Positions 1-6,745 of a stretch of DNA of 12,002 nucleotides are shown one piece after another. This DNA is from Bacillota bacterium (GTDB lineage: Bacteria; Bacillota; Clostridia; Clostridiales; Clostridiaceae). The notes under the pieces are model-generated. The model was not told the DNA's origin. It did no database searches and saw nothing but the letters and a program-made list of their open reading frames with translations. The translations under genes and the position numbers were made by a program. The DNA lies in NCBI GenBank assembly GCA_030706015.1, contig JAUZPI010000111.1, forward strand, positions 1-12,002. Reading direction: 5' to 3'. How positions within the stretch are numbered: the stretch's first letter is position 1; each line of letters opens with the position of its first letter.

Positions 1-172
1 CACTGAAATAATAAAAGTGTGCGATGACATATTAAATGGAAATACAGATGATATTCCTCTTGAATTCCAAGGAGAGAGTGGATATTTAGCTAAAGCAGTT
101 GATGAACATGGTAATAGACTAGATGGCGGTATTGGTAATATTGCTTATAAAGTAATAGGTCGTAAAAATTAA
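1..172 (+). CDS. 3' end of an unidentified gene (partial)
   Basis: An open frame enters from the left edge (first full codon at base 2) and ends at TAA 170-172, giving 56 residues. The tail is acidic and then glycine-rich, ending in AYKVIGRKN. I do not recognise the family. The ending is faintly like the last beta strand of some class I methyltransferases, but that is a guess and no catalytic motif is in view. It reads in the same direction as the next gene, whose start lies 30 bases downstream, so the two may be co-transcribed. No terminator is visible between them. Confidence 0.6.
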   Translation, partial: TEIIKVCDDILNGNTDDIPLEFQGESGYLAKAVDEHGNRLDGGIGNIAYKVIGRKN

Positions 173-202
173 CCATTAAAAAATAGTTTGGAGGTTTTAT
201 TA

Positions 203-760
203 GTGAAAGCATGTTTTGCCATACTTACAGATAATGAAATACATAATTTATCTAGAAAAATTGCCTTTGATTCCGATATAAAATATAATACTGGTTTTAT
301 ATCAGCCAAGCTTCCGCAGCATATAACTTTAGGACCGGTATTTGAAGTGAAAAATCTTGAAGAAGTTGAGGAATACTTTGATAGGCTGGCAAAGGAATTA
401 AAACCCTTTGAAGTTTCGGTTACAGATATTGACCTAAAAATATATGGTGATAAAGATGATGGTTTTGCAGTTCTCTTGATGAATATTAAAGAAACAGAAC
501 AATTGAGGAATTTACATAATAATATTTATAAATGCATAGAGGAACATTCCTGGGATACAGATAATAATCAAAAATACCATTTCCATTCAACAATTGCATT
601 AGGTGAAAAACCAGCTAAAGTATACAGAGAGTTATTTGATAATATTTCAGACAAAGAAATTAATCATAACTGTGTTGTAAATGAGATTGCAATGTTTTGT
701 ACTACAGATAGTGAAAGTAGAATGGGAACATATATCACTTACAAAATACTTAAATTGTAA
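203..760 (+). CDS. 2H phosphoesterase superfamily (2'-5' RNA ligase-like) protein
   Basis: The 185-residue product carries the two H-x-T motifs that define the 2H phosphoesterase fold: HIT at residues 40-42, in a QHITLGP context, and HST at 128-130, in FHSTIALG. These enzymes use the paired histidines to act on 2',3'-cyclic or 2'-5' phosphodiester bonds of RNA or small nucleotides. The substrate cannot be read from the sequence. The protein is cytoplasmic, with no signal peptide or membrane segment, and its length is normal for the family. I chose GTG at 203 because GGAGG at 190-194 sits 8 bases upstream. An upstream in-frame TTG at 188 would overlap that ribosome binding site. The next gene starts 16 bases after the stop, so they are probably one transcript. 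The family call is firm; the role is unknown. Confidence 0.82.
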   Translation: MKACFAILTDNEIHNLSRKIAFDSDIKYNTGFISAKLPQHITLGPVFEVKNLEEVEEYFDRLAKELKPFEVSVTDIDLKIYGDKDDGFAVLLMNIKETEQLRNLHNNIYKCIEEHSWDTDNNQKYHFHSTIALGEKPAKVYRELFDNISDKEINHNCVVNEIAMFCTTDSESRMGTYITYKILKL

Positions 761-776
761 GGTAAGGGTGATAAAA

Positions 777-1184
777 ATGGATTTACATGATTTAGAATAT
801 GTTGCCGATAACTACGATCTATATGTTAATGTTTTGCAATCTAAAGATGAACCATTAAATGAAAAGACTTGTGTTGATTTTCATCTAGAACTTTCAGAGA
901 AGTATGGACATGGTGGCATAATTGATATTGGTTGTGGTACAGGCTGTACTTTGTTACCGCTTATAGAACATGGCTATGATGTTATGGGATTAGATATTTC
1001 ACAACCAATGCTAGAGGTATTAAATAAAAAGCTGCACAAAAAGAACTTAAATACGCAGTTAATCTGCTCAAGCATGAGTAAGTTTTCGTGTGATAAAAAG
1101 TTTTCACTTGCAATTATACCTAGAAGCGGTTTAAAAAAGAAAAGTAATAATAAAAGGATCATGAAGATAGCAGCTCAGGCCTAG
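777..1184 (+). pseudogene. Class I SAM-dependent methyltransferase, C-terminally truncated
   Basis: Residues 48-56 read IIDIGCGTG, the glycine-rich SAM-binding motif I, and GLDIS at 71-75 is the acidic strand that holds the SAM ribose. Strand 4 (LAIIPRSG, 111-118) is present. After it the protein turns abruptly into a lysine/asparagine-rich tail (LKKKSNNKR) and stops at 135 residues. Members of this family usually have about 240-260. The missing half would hold the rest of the Rossmann fold and the substrate pocket, so activity is unlikely. The last 11 codons are also the stem and loop of an intrinsic terminator, which suggests a deletion that joined the gene to a downstream terminator. ATG 777 is preferred over upstream in-frame starts, which overlap the 2H gene; a weak AAGGGTG lies upstream of it. 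Confidence 0.75.
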
Positions 1185-1203
1185 AATTCATGATCTTTTT
1201 TTT
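1152..1203 (+). terminator. Intrinsic terminator inside the truncated methyltransferase tail
   Basis: GATCATGAA at 1157-1165 pairs perfectly with TTCATGATC at 1187-1195. The stem extends outward through a G-U pair and four A-U pairs, the loop is 21 nt, and the hairpin runs into an uninterrupted T tract ending at 1203. The methyltransferase stop codon (1182-1184) lies in the loop. It closes the leftmost transcription unit. Confidence 0.85.
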
Positions 1204-1268
1204 ATAGCATAAAAAAGGATTTGATTATTTGTAGTATTTATAAGGTGAGTTTTTGGCATAGATATATA

Positions 1269-1333
1269 CAGATAAACAGAGTTCTTGGCGTCAAAGACGC
1301 ATAGAAATTGTTAAGCGAGAGGCGTAGCAGCCG
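1269..1333 (-). repeat. Structured interspersed repeat, copy A (inverted relative to copy B at 8341-8424)
   Basis: Read on the - strand, bases 1313 down to 1269 match 8380-8424 of the + strand at 38 of 45 positions without gaps. Upstream of that, 1333 to 1318 matches 8341-8356 at 12 of 16, and every difference is a transition. Copy A lacks one 20-nt unit that is duplicated in copy B. It contains a perfect hairpin, GCGTC-TTT-GACGC on the - strand (1288-1300). It lies between the terminator of the truncated methyltransferase and the MFS gene and points away from the latter. The element family is unknown to me. Confidence 0.7.
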
Positions 1334-1392
1334 CTGGATAAATATAATAGGCAAAGGGTAAGGTAAATAATATCTAGCAAGGGGGAATCTAA

Positions 1393-2799
1393 ATGGAAGA
1401 ATCCAAGGACAGAAGTAGGTGGATCATATTAATTATAGTAGTAATATCAACCTTTATGTCAGCCTTAGACAGCAGTATTGTAAATGTAGCCTTGCCTAAA
1501 ATGGCTAGAGCCTTAAAGGTAACCACAGCTAATATTCAGTTAGTGGCTACAAGTTATTTAATTGTTATTGCTGGAGTAGTGCTGATTTTTGGAAGACTGG
1601 GAGATATGCTTGGAAAAACTAAGATGTTTAAGTTTGGTTTGGGTTTATTTACTTTTGGTTCTCTATTATGCGGAATAACAAGTTCTTTTCCTATATTGAT
1701 AATTGCAAGAATAATACAGGCTACAGGTGCAGCGGGCACTATGGCTAATAATCAAGGGATTATTACTGAAGTGTTCCACATAACTGAAAGAGGAAAAGCC
1801 CTTGGATTTCTGGGGACTGCTGTAGCCTTAGGTTCTTTGGTAGGACCTGGGCTTGGGGGACTTATAGTAGGTGCAGCTAGTTGGGAATATATATTCCTTA
1901 TTAATGTTCCTATTGGTTTGGCAGCTTTGTTTTATGCTTTTAAATTATTGCCTAAAGGTCACAAAACAGCAAAGGGAAGGATGGATGGCATAGGGGCTGC
2001 ATTGTTTATACTTACCATAGTTCCCTTGTTTGTGGCTCTAGGTCAAGGAATAAATATAGGCTTTACTCATCCAATGATATTATTAGGTTTTGCAGCAGCC
2101 ATTGTTTCCTTTATAGCCTTCATCTATGTGGAAAAGAAACGAGAAATTCCATTAATTCAACTGAAAATGTTTGAAAATAAATTGTTTTCCTTGAGCATAT
2201 TCTGTGGATTTATTAGCTTTGTAGCAATCTTTTGCAGCAATATTACGCTGCCTTTTTACCTGCAGGATGTAATGTCTTATTCACCCGAGCATGCAGGTTT
2301 AATTCTTATGATTTATCCTTTGCTTTTAGCTGTAGCAGCACCTGTTAGCGGTCACTTATCAGACAAGATTGGTTCAGAGCTGTTAACCTTTATAGGATTA
2401 ATATTTATAAGTCTAGGGTTATTACTAATGTCTACCTTAAATGAAAATTCAAATTTACTTAGTATGTTAATATTTATCGGAATTATGTCTATCGGCATGG
2501 GACTATTTCAATCACCTAATAATTCCTTGATAATGTCAACAGTATCAAAGGATAAACTGGGCATTGCAGGTAGCATAAATGCACTTATAAGAAACCTAGG
2601 TATGGTATGCGGAATAGCCTTAGCTACAACACTATTATACAGTATGATGAGTTCCAAAATTGGATATCGTGTTACAGATTATGTGCCAGGAAGAAATGAT
2701 GCCTTTATATATGGTATGAAAATTGTGTATATAGCCGCAGGAATAATTAGTATTGTGGGAGCCATGTTAACCTTTTTAAGATTAAAAGGAAAAAACTAA
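1393..2799 (+). CDS. DHA2 (EmrB/QacA-type) multidrug MFS transporter
   Basis: This 468-residue, very hydrophobic protein has the length of a 14-helix MFS exporter. The N-terminal helix carries LDSSIVNVALP (25-35), the acidic signature of the DHA2 drug:H+ antiporters. GRLGDMLGKTK (67-77) is MFS motif A in the first cytoplasmic loop. ALGSLVGPGLGG (145-156) is motif C, the antiporter signature of helix 5, and SWEYIFLINVPIG (163-175) is typical of EmrB/QacA proteins. It should export lipophilic or cationic drugs across the cytoplasmic membrane using proton motive force; the substrate is not predictable. The start is supported by AAGGGGGAA just upstream. It appears monocistronic, with terminators on both sides. 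No MFP or TolC partner is present, as expected in a Gram-positive. I found no convincing promoter between 1204 and 1392. Confidence 0.93.
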   Translation: MEESKDRSRWIILIIVVISTFMSALDSSIVNVALPKMARALKVTTANIQLVATSYLIVIAGVVLIFGRLGDMLGKTKMFKFGLGLFTFGSLLCGITSSFPILIIARIIQATGAAGTMANNQGIITEVFHITERGKALGFLGTAVALGSLVGPGLGGLIVGAASWEYIFLINVPIGLAALFYAFKLLPKGHKTAKGRMDGIGAALFILTIVPLFVALGQGINIGFTHPMILLGFAAAIVSFIAFIYVEKKREIPLIQLKMFENKLFSLSIFCGFISFVAIFCSNITLPFYLQDVMSYSPEHAGLILMIYPLLLAVAAPVSGHLSDKIGSELLTFIGLIFISLGLLLMSTLNENSNLLSMLIFIGIMSIGMGLFQSPNNSLIMSTVSKDKLGIAGSINALIRNLGMVCGIALATTLLYSMMSSKIGYRVTDYVPGRNDAFIYGMKIVYIAAGIISIVGAMLTFLRLKGKN

Positions 2800-2817
2800 A
2801 TTATTATTTATAAACAT

Positions 2818-2882
2818 AAAAAGAACCCTCTTATGTTTGGTTTCTTCACAAAACGATTAAAACACAAGTAGGTTCTTTTTTT
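2818..2882. terminator. Bidirectional intrinsic terminator between convergent genes
   Basis: AAAAAGAACC (2818-2827) pairs with GGTTCTTTTT (2871-2880). After a 2x2 internal loop the pairing resumes (CTT/AAG), and after one mismatch it continues for five more base pairs. The + side ends in a T tract to 2882 and the - side also reads out through five Ts. It can therefore stop both the MFS transcript and the - strand aldolase transcript. Confidence 0.8.
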
Positions 2883-2944
2883 AGTCTTACTGCATATTCT
2901 TCCTGATAATGCAAGTTCTTTATCAGCCTGTACATAGGCATCAT
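2883..2944 (-). pseudogene. 62-bp relic of a flavin-type oxidoreductase gene
   Basis: These bases match 5551-5612, inside the oxidoreductase gene on the same strand, at about 55 of 62 positions. Read on the - strand it encodes DAYVQADKELALSGRICSKT, against DAYVQAGRELALSGRICSKT in the longer copy, in an uninterrupted frame. Both ends drop off sharply: one joins the sequence after the aldolase stop codon, the other merges with the terminator at 2882. There is no start codon or ribosome binding site, so it is a dead fragment of a paralogue or of a rearranged copy. Several base differences are silent, which suggests divergence while still under coding selection. Confidence 0.8.
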
Positions 2945-2976
2945 CTTTGGTCCATGTGGATTTACAATTATTAATC

Positions 2977-3594
2977 TTATATATTTCTTACTTCTTTAAT
3001 AATCGACTTAAAAGCATTAATATACACCATAACATCCATGTTTATGGCAATCCCATTAAACCCATCAGCTAGATGTTTTTTTGCCGTATTGCTGTCTGCT
3101 GAATAGATAAAAACAAATTTTCCCGCATCCTTACATGCTTTTACAATTCGAGTAATAGCCTTTGTAAACTCTGGATCTGTAAATTGAGCTGCTTTTCCCA
3201 TTCCTATAGAAAGATCATAAGGCCCGATAAAAATCCCATCTATTCCATCTAGTTTTACAATTTCTTCAATGTCATTCAAGCATCCTTGAGTTTCACATTG
3301 AAGTAGAATCATTGTCTTTTCATTACAAGTTTTGAAATATTCATCCATGCTATTAGGAATGGAAGACCTAGAACTTTCCTTTACTCTCACTAAGGGGGTC
3401 ATTCCTCTCAATTCCGCAGCTCGAATAAAATCCATGGAACTTTCTACATCAAAAGGTCCATGTTCCGTATCTATGATAAAAAAGTCTAATCCAGCAATAC
3501 CTAGGCATTCTGCTGCTGTGCTGCCCCCAAGATTAAAAAAAGTCCCTAGAACAGTTTCACCATTTAGCATTTTTTCTTTAATTAGATTATTCAT
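2977..3594 (-). CDS. HpcH/HpaI-family 2-oxo-acid aldolase with an internal deletion
   Basis: Family members are class II, metal-dependent aldolases that split 4-hydroxy-2-oxo acids into pyruvate and an aldehyde. The catalytic residues can be placed against E. coli HpaI: His45 (DTEHGPFD), Arg70 (LVRV), then Glu101 (QCETQG) and Asp127 (GPYDLS). The last two correspond to Glu149 and Asp175, the metal ligands. The first pair keeps HpaI numbering and the second is shifted by exactly 48. About 48 residues are therefore missing near residue 80, in frame; that segment normally supplies two strand-helix units of the TIM barrel. At 205 residues it is well short of the usual 250-260. The start has GGAGG upstream. 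It lies 13 bases after the hydratase stop, so the two share a transcript and probably a pathway. Whether the shortened protein folds is doubtful. Confidence 0.85.
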   Translation of the reverse strand: MNNLIKEKMLNGETVLGTFFNLGGSTAAECLGIAGLDFFIIDTEHGPFDVESSMDFIRAAELRGMTPLVRVKESSRSSIPNSMDEYFKTCNEKTMILLQCETQGCLNDIEEIVKLDGIDGIFIGPYDLSIGMGKAAQFTDPEFTKAITRIVKACKDAGKFVFIYSADSNTAKKHLADGFNGIAINMDVMVYINAFKSIIKEVRNI

Positions 3595-3607
3595 AGGAAA
3601 CCTCCAA

Positions 3608-4402
3608 TTATTCTACAACTTTCAAAATTACGCTTCCTAGCTTGTCAAAATGTGCTTCAACCACATCTCCAGCTTTTACATCGAACAGCGGCCCCAGAGC
3701 TCCGGCCATAATGATTTCACCTTTTTTGAGGTGTTGTCCGAACTCTGCCAGCTTATTTGCTAGCCAAGCCACTGCTTGTGCCGGGCTGCCCATAACCTCT
3801 GCTCCAGCAGCAGTATACACTAATTCTCCGTTCCTGTAACATGCCATACCAATAAGCTTTAGGTCAATGTTATCCAGCTTTGTTAGCTTCGATCCCAATA
3901 TAACCTTGCCATTGCTTGCCCTGTCCGCAATGGTATCCTGAATTTTTAAATTAAAACTATTAAATCTAGTATCTACAATTTCAATAGCTGGAATAATTCC
4001 TGCCGTTGTAGCTAACACATCCGTTACGGTGACACCAGGACCTGCTAAGTCTTCTTTAAGAACAAAGGCGATTTCAGCCTCCATTCTAGGCTTATTGCAC
4101 TCTGATATTTTTAAAGCATCATGCTGCTCATACATCATATGTAGATCAGTGAAAATTCCATAGTCAGGCTCCTTTATAGACATTTCTTCCTGCATCTTGC
4201 GATTAAGTAACCCAATTTTTTTACCTACAATCTTTTCGCCACGTGCTGTTCTTTTTTCAATTCCTGCTAATTGAATTTTGTAAGCATCTTCATTTGTAAT
4301 TTCAGGATATTGAAGGGTAAGCAAATCCATTTGTCCTACCTGATCTTCTGTTTCCAAAAGCTGAGCAGCAATTTTTTTTACCAATTCCTCTGTCATAGCC
4401 AT
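3608..4402 (-). CDS. 2-keto-4-pentenoate hydratase family enzyme (MhpD/HpaH-like)
   Basis: The 264-residue product matches the MhpD/HpaH branch of the fumarylacetoacetate hydrolase fold. Visible marks are GKKIGL (60-65), the metal-binding pair in EAEIAFVL (Glu108, Glu110) and the third likely ligand Glu141 in PAIEIVDTR. Late conserved segments include GSPAQAVAWLANKL (205-218) and GEIIMAGAL (228-236). These enzymes add water to 2-oxo-4-enoic acids, giving 4-hydroxy-2-oxo acids, which is the substrate type of the aldolase encoded next. The family also includes 4-oxalocrotonate decarboxylases, which sequence alone does not separate. I chose ATG 4402 because GGAG lies 8 bases upstream; an upstream in-frame TTG (4423) would swallow that site. 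The gene looks intact, unlike its aldolase partner. No ring-cleaving dioxygenase is in view, so the physiological substrate is open. Confidence 0.88.
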   Translation of the reverse strand: MAMTEELVKKIAAQLLETEDQVGQMDLLTLQYPEITNEDAYKIQLAGIEKRTARGEKIVGKKIGLLNRKMQEEMSIKEPDYGIFTDLHMMYEQHDALKISECNKPRMEAEIAFVLKEDLAGPGVTVTDVLATTAGIIPAIEIVDTRFNSFNLKIQDTIADRASNGKVILGSKLTKLDNIDLKLIGMACYRNGELVYTAAGAEVMGSPAQAVAWLANKLAEFGQHLKKGEIIMAGALGPLFDVKAGDVVEAHFDKLGSVILKVVE

Positions 4403-4429
4403 TATTTTATCTCCTTTTTGCAATAGATT

Positions 4430-4459
4430 TTTACTAATAGTTAACTATAAAATTTACTA
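4430..4459. promoter_or_regulatory. Possible operator upstream of the hydratase-aldolase pair
   Basis: TTTACTA occurs at 4430-4436 and again at 4453-4459 in direct orientation, with starts 23 bases apart, about two helical turns. Between them is the perfect 12-base palindrome ATAGTTAACTAT (4437-4448). AraC-type activators often bind direct repeats with about this spacing, and an AraC-type gene lies just upstream. The region is very AT-rich, so chance is a real alternative. Confidence 0.3.
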
Positions 4460-4525
4460 TTACAAAGATAATATAAAATATGGAAATAAACGTATTGTAT
4501 AAAATTGAACAAATTTAAAATTTTA

Positions 4526-5314
4526 TCAATCTGTACTTTTTTCTGTAGCTGCAAGTTGATAGCTCTGAGGTGTGACACCATAAATCTTTCTAAACTCCTT
4601 AGTGAACTGGGCTTGATCATAAAAACCTGATAATGCTGCAACCTTCGAAATGTTTTCTTCACTTCTAAGAAGATGTTTTGCATGATCTAGTCTCAATTGA
4701 ATTTTATAAGCAATGGGTGTTGTGTTGTAGTATCTCCTAAAGGCTTTAATTAACGTAAATTGTTGAATACCAAATTGATCTACCAAGTTTTTTATTGTAA
4801 AGTTTGAAGCATAATAATTTTCAATAAATTCTTTCACTTGTTGGAGTTTCTTATTTGTATGTAAGCAAACCTCCTTGTCAGCTTCCTTCAAAATAGCTTT
4901 AATGAATTCATCCATTTGCAATTTATCCTGAGGTACTATGTTGTTAAATCTAAACCGGTGAACAAGCTCACATATATTTTGAAAAGCAAAATCATTTAAA
5001 GACTTTAAGGGTATTTTACCAAGCGATTCTAATTGATCATAATAGTCATTCTTAATAAATAGAATGGTATATTGCCAATCTGCAGTATCATTTGGAAGAC
5101 ACGCATGAGTTCTAAATGGGGAAATCAGAAATACATCTCCTTTTTTCACGTTATAGGATTCTCCATCAACGATAAGTTGTCCAGTACCTTTTTCAATAAT
5201 ACCAATAGACAATTCTTCATGGAGATGCTCTTTAATTCTATGTAATTGATTATTACAGGTTTTTATTTCTAATATGCCACATTGATTTAATCGATAATAC
5301 TTAACTTCATTCAT
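4526..5314 (-). CDS. AraC-family transcriptional regulator with N-terminal cupin domain
   Basis: The 262 residues divide into an N-terminal AraC-type cupin sensor (about 1-150) and a C-terminal double helix-turn-helix (about 165-255). The cupin part shows HLHEELSIGIIEKGTGQLIVDG and GDVFLISPFRTHAC, with histidines usual for the small-molecule pocket. The DNA-binding part shows LVDQFGIQQFTLIKAFRRYY and ends in the conserved second helix, ISKVAALSGFYDQAQFTKEFRKIYGVTP. Length and layout are normal. It lies upstream of the hydratase and aldolase on the same strand, separated by about 120 AT-rich bases, so it probably senses their substrate or inducer and activates them; this is inferred from position. 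The ribosome binding site is weak (GGTGAT, 5 bases from ATG), which would suit low regulator levels. Confidence 0.9.
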   Translation of the reverse strand: MNEVKYYRLNQCGILEIKTCNNQLHRIKEHLHEELSIGIIEKGTGQLIVDGESYNVKKGDVFLISPFRTHACLPNDTADWQYTILFIKNDYYDQLESLGKIPLKSLNDFAFQNICELVHRFRFNNIVPQDKLQMDEFIKAILKEADKEVCLHTNKKLQQVKEFIENYYASNFTIKNLVDQFGIQQFTLIKAFRRYYNTTPIAYKIQLRLDHAKHLLRSEENISKVAALSGFYDQAQFTKEFRKIYGVTPQSYQLAATEKSTD

Positions 5315-5418
5315 AATTCATCACCATCCTCTTACTCGTTTGCCTCATTTAACCGCAATATCCACTTTGGGTAATCTAGCTAGCTGGTTTATAATATACT
5401 CCATTTTACATGAGAATG

Positions 5419-5952
5419 TTATGTTCTTTTAATAGCAGATTTCATAATTTTGCTGTGGCCTTCTAATATATTATCCCTTCCAAAACCAAGTTTCATCATA
5501 GGCTTTACAAAGAATGGAATCCTCACCATAGGCTGATTTGCCTTTCTTTCAGTCTTGCTGCATATTCTTCCTGACAATGCAAGTTCCCTACCTGCTTGTA
5601 CATAGGCATCATATACTTCTGAAATTAATGGGCTGTTATTTTCTTCTTTTTCATTAAAACCAAACATAGCAGCCGACTTACGTACAAGGGTACCAGCACT
5701 CTCTACATCATTAAATTTAGAATAAGTTCTAAAATAAGAAAGAATATTATGAGTCATTGCGTCTTCAAGATTGTCGCAAACCACAAGAGTAACAAAAGGA
5801 GTCTGGGAAATGCCGTCATCCACATGGTGAAAAAAAAGCCCACTTTTTGTTAATTTAAACGCTCCAACATTTGCTTTGCTGTAGAATCTTTCAAAAAAAG
5901 TTTTCAGCAAACTAGACATTCCAAAGGTGTACACTGGCGAGGCATATCCATT
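5419..5952 (-). pseudogene. NAD(P)H-dependent flavin oxidoreductase, N-terminally truncated
   Basis: The frame encodes the second part of a flavodoxin-fold reductase. NGYASPVYTFGMSSLLKTF corresponds to the mid-protein FMN-contacting segment, usually (A/G)SPVY followed by the helix that abuts the flavin. The protein then runs normally to its C-terminus, about 178 residues. The first 70 or so residues, with the first beta strand and the GSPR phosphate loop for FMN, are absent. Instead the frame runs back in phase into the TAA stop of the PadR gene. No ribosome binding site precedes GTG 5934 or the next ATG. Flavin binding therefore looks impossible and I call it a pseudogene; expression of a fragment cannot be excluded. 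PadR genes often sit beside the gene they control, so this was probably its target. A 62-bp relic of a close paralogue lies at 2883-2944. Confidence 0.78.
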
Positions 5953-5967
5953 TTTATAATTATATAC

Positions 5968-6519
5968 TTATTGGTATTCTCCTTTTTGAATCTGCTCAAT
6001 AACTTTTTCAATCCAGTTTAGAATAGCATTATTTATCGTAAGTCCATAATCATAGGTAAGTTCCTTAAAGAATAAATCTCTTTGAGTAAGAGGTTTAGTA
6101 TCAGCAATAAATATTGCTTTAGTTACATTTTTAAAAGAGTTAATCCTATCACGAATTTGATCCGCAACTTTTTCAAAAATACTAATAATCACTTCATCTG
6201 ATAATTCAGCTGCAAAGTAAATCTGTACAAGTAAAGGAATTCTAGGTGTTGCCATATTAATAGGAGACTTCAGCCAGTCTAGAAATTCTTCTTCGCCTTT
6301 TTTTGTAATATGATATATTTTGCTATTTGGTTTATCCTTCTGAATAACTAATTCCATGTCTATAAGTCCTTCAGTTGTAAGTTTATTTAATGTTCGATAA
6401 ATTTGACTCTGATCAGCAGGCCAAAAATGGTTTACTGTAGTATCAAAGGTTTTTTTTAGATCATATCCAGAAAGGGGGGTGTACTGCAAAAATCCTAGTA
6501 GTGCATGCTCAAGTGACAT
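5968..6519 (-). CDS. PadR-family transcriptional regulator
   Basis: The 183-residue protein has the PadR winged helix in its first 85 residues: SLEHALLGFLQYTPLSGYDL, then ADQSQIYRTLNKLTTEGLI, the recognition helix and wing, then YHITKKGEEEFLDWL. A C-terminal helical dimerisation region (about 95-183) resembles the virulence-activator alpha C domain of longer PadR proteins. These proteins are dimeric repressors released by phenolic compounds or drugs; the ligand here is unknown. The start has a strong TAGGAGG 7 bases upstream. The promoter and a dyad over the start of transcription lie just upstream, suggesting autoregulation and possibly control of the divergent gerAB-like gene. The gene downstream on the same strand is a broken oxidoreductase, so the regulator may have lost its original target. 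Confidence 0.9.
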   Translation of the reverse strand: MSLEHALLGFLQYTPLSGYDLKKTFDTTVNHFWPADQSQIYRTLNKLTTEGLIDMELVIQKDKPNSKIYHITKKGEEEFLDWLKSPINMATPRIPLLVQIYFAAELSDEVIISIFEKVADQIRDRINSFKNVTKAIFIADTKPLTQRDLFFKELTYDYGLTINNAILNWIEKVIEQIQKGEYQ

Positions 6520-6549
6520 ATTTCCTCCTACAAAACAAATGAATTTTAT

Positions 6550-6581
6550 ATATGATACGTCCTATATGGTAATTATCATAT
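6550..6581. promoter_or_regulatory. Inverted repeat, candidate PadR operator
   Basis: ATATGATA (6550-6557) and TATCATAT (6574-6581) form a perfect 8-base inverted repeat whose half-sites are 24 bases apart. It lies immediately downstream of the predicted padR -10 box, where a bound dimer would block the start of transcription. Family knowledge (PadR autoregulation) and position support it. The AT-rich context weakens it. Confidence 0.45.
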
Positions 6582-6585
6582 GTAA

Positions 6586-6614
6586 TATATATCGTATATT
6601 GGGATAAAATTCAA
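6586..6614 (-). promoter_or_regulatory. Predicted sigma-A promoter for padR
   Basis: On the - strand, TTGAAT (6614-6609) is followed after 17 bases by TATATA (6591-6586), about 65 bases before the padR start. The -35 box lies within four bases of the -35 box of the opposing promoter at 6618. Confidence 0.55.
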
Positions 6615-6617
6615 GTG

Positions 6618-6646
6618 TTAACAAGGTAGAATAAAGTTTATATAAT
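6618..6646 (+). promoter_or_regulatory. Predicted sigma-A promoter for the gerAB-like gene
   Basis: TTAACA (6618-6623), a spacer of exactly 17 bases, and the consensus TATAAT (6641-6646). The start codon follows about 100 bases later. I could not find a clear sigma-G promoter in the same stretch. Confidence 0.6.
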
Positions 6647-6745
6647 AAATTACAAAATTACCGAGATAATAAATAATATAATGAATAACTATTTTTAGTA
6701 TTAAATTAACTAGAGATAATGGAAAATGTGAGCGGGTGAAAGAAG

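Noticed and set aside
974..1162. Open frame on the - strand opposite the methyltransferase
   Set aside because: It is the reverse of a coding region with clear SAM motifs, and it shows no ribosome binding site or recognisable domain.
1204..1392. Promoter for the MFS gene
   Set aside because: A TATAAT-like box occurs near 1345, but nothing acceptable as a -35 box lies at the right distance, so no call was made.
1554..1739. Open frame on the - strand opposite the MFS gene
   Set aside because: Mirror of hydrophobic coding sequence; no start signals and no domain.
3332..3839. Two + strand open frames opposite the aldolase and hydratase
   Set aside because: Both lie antisense to genes with identifiable catalytic residues and have no ribosome binding sites.
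4441..4683. - strand frame overlapping the end of the AraC-type gene
   Set aside because: It overlaps the conserved helix-turn-helix in another frame and has no similarity to known proteins.
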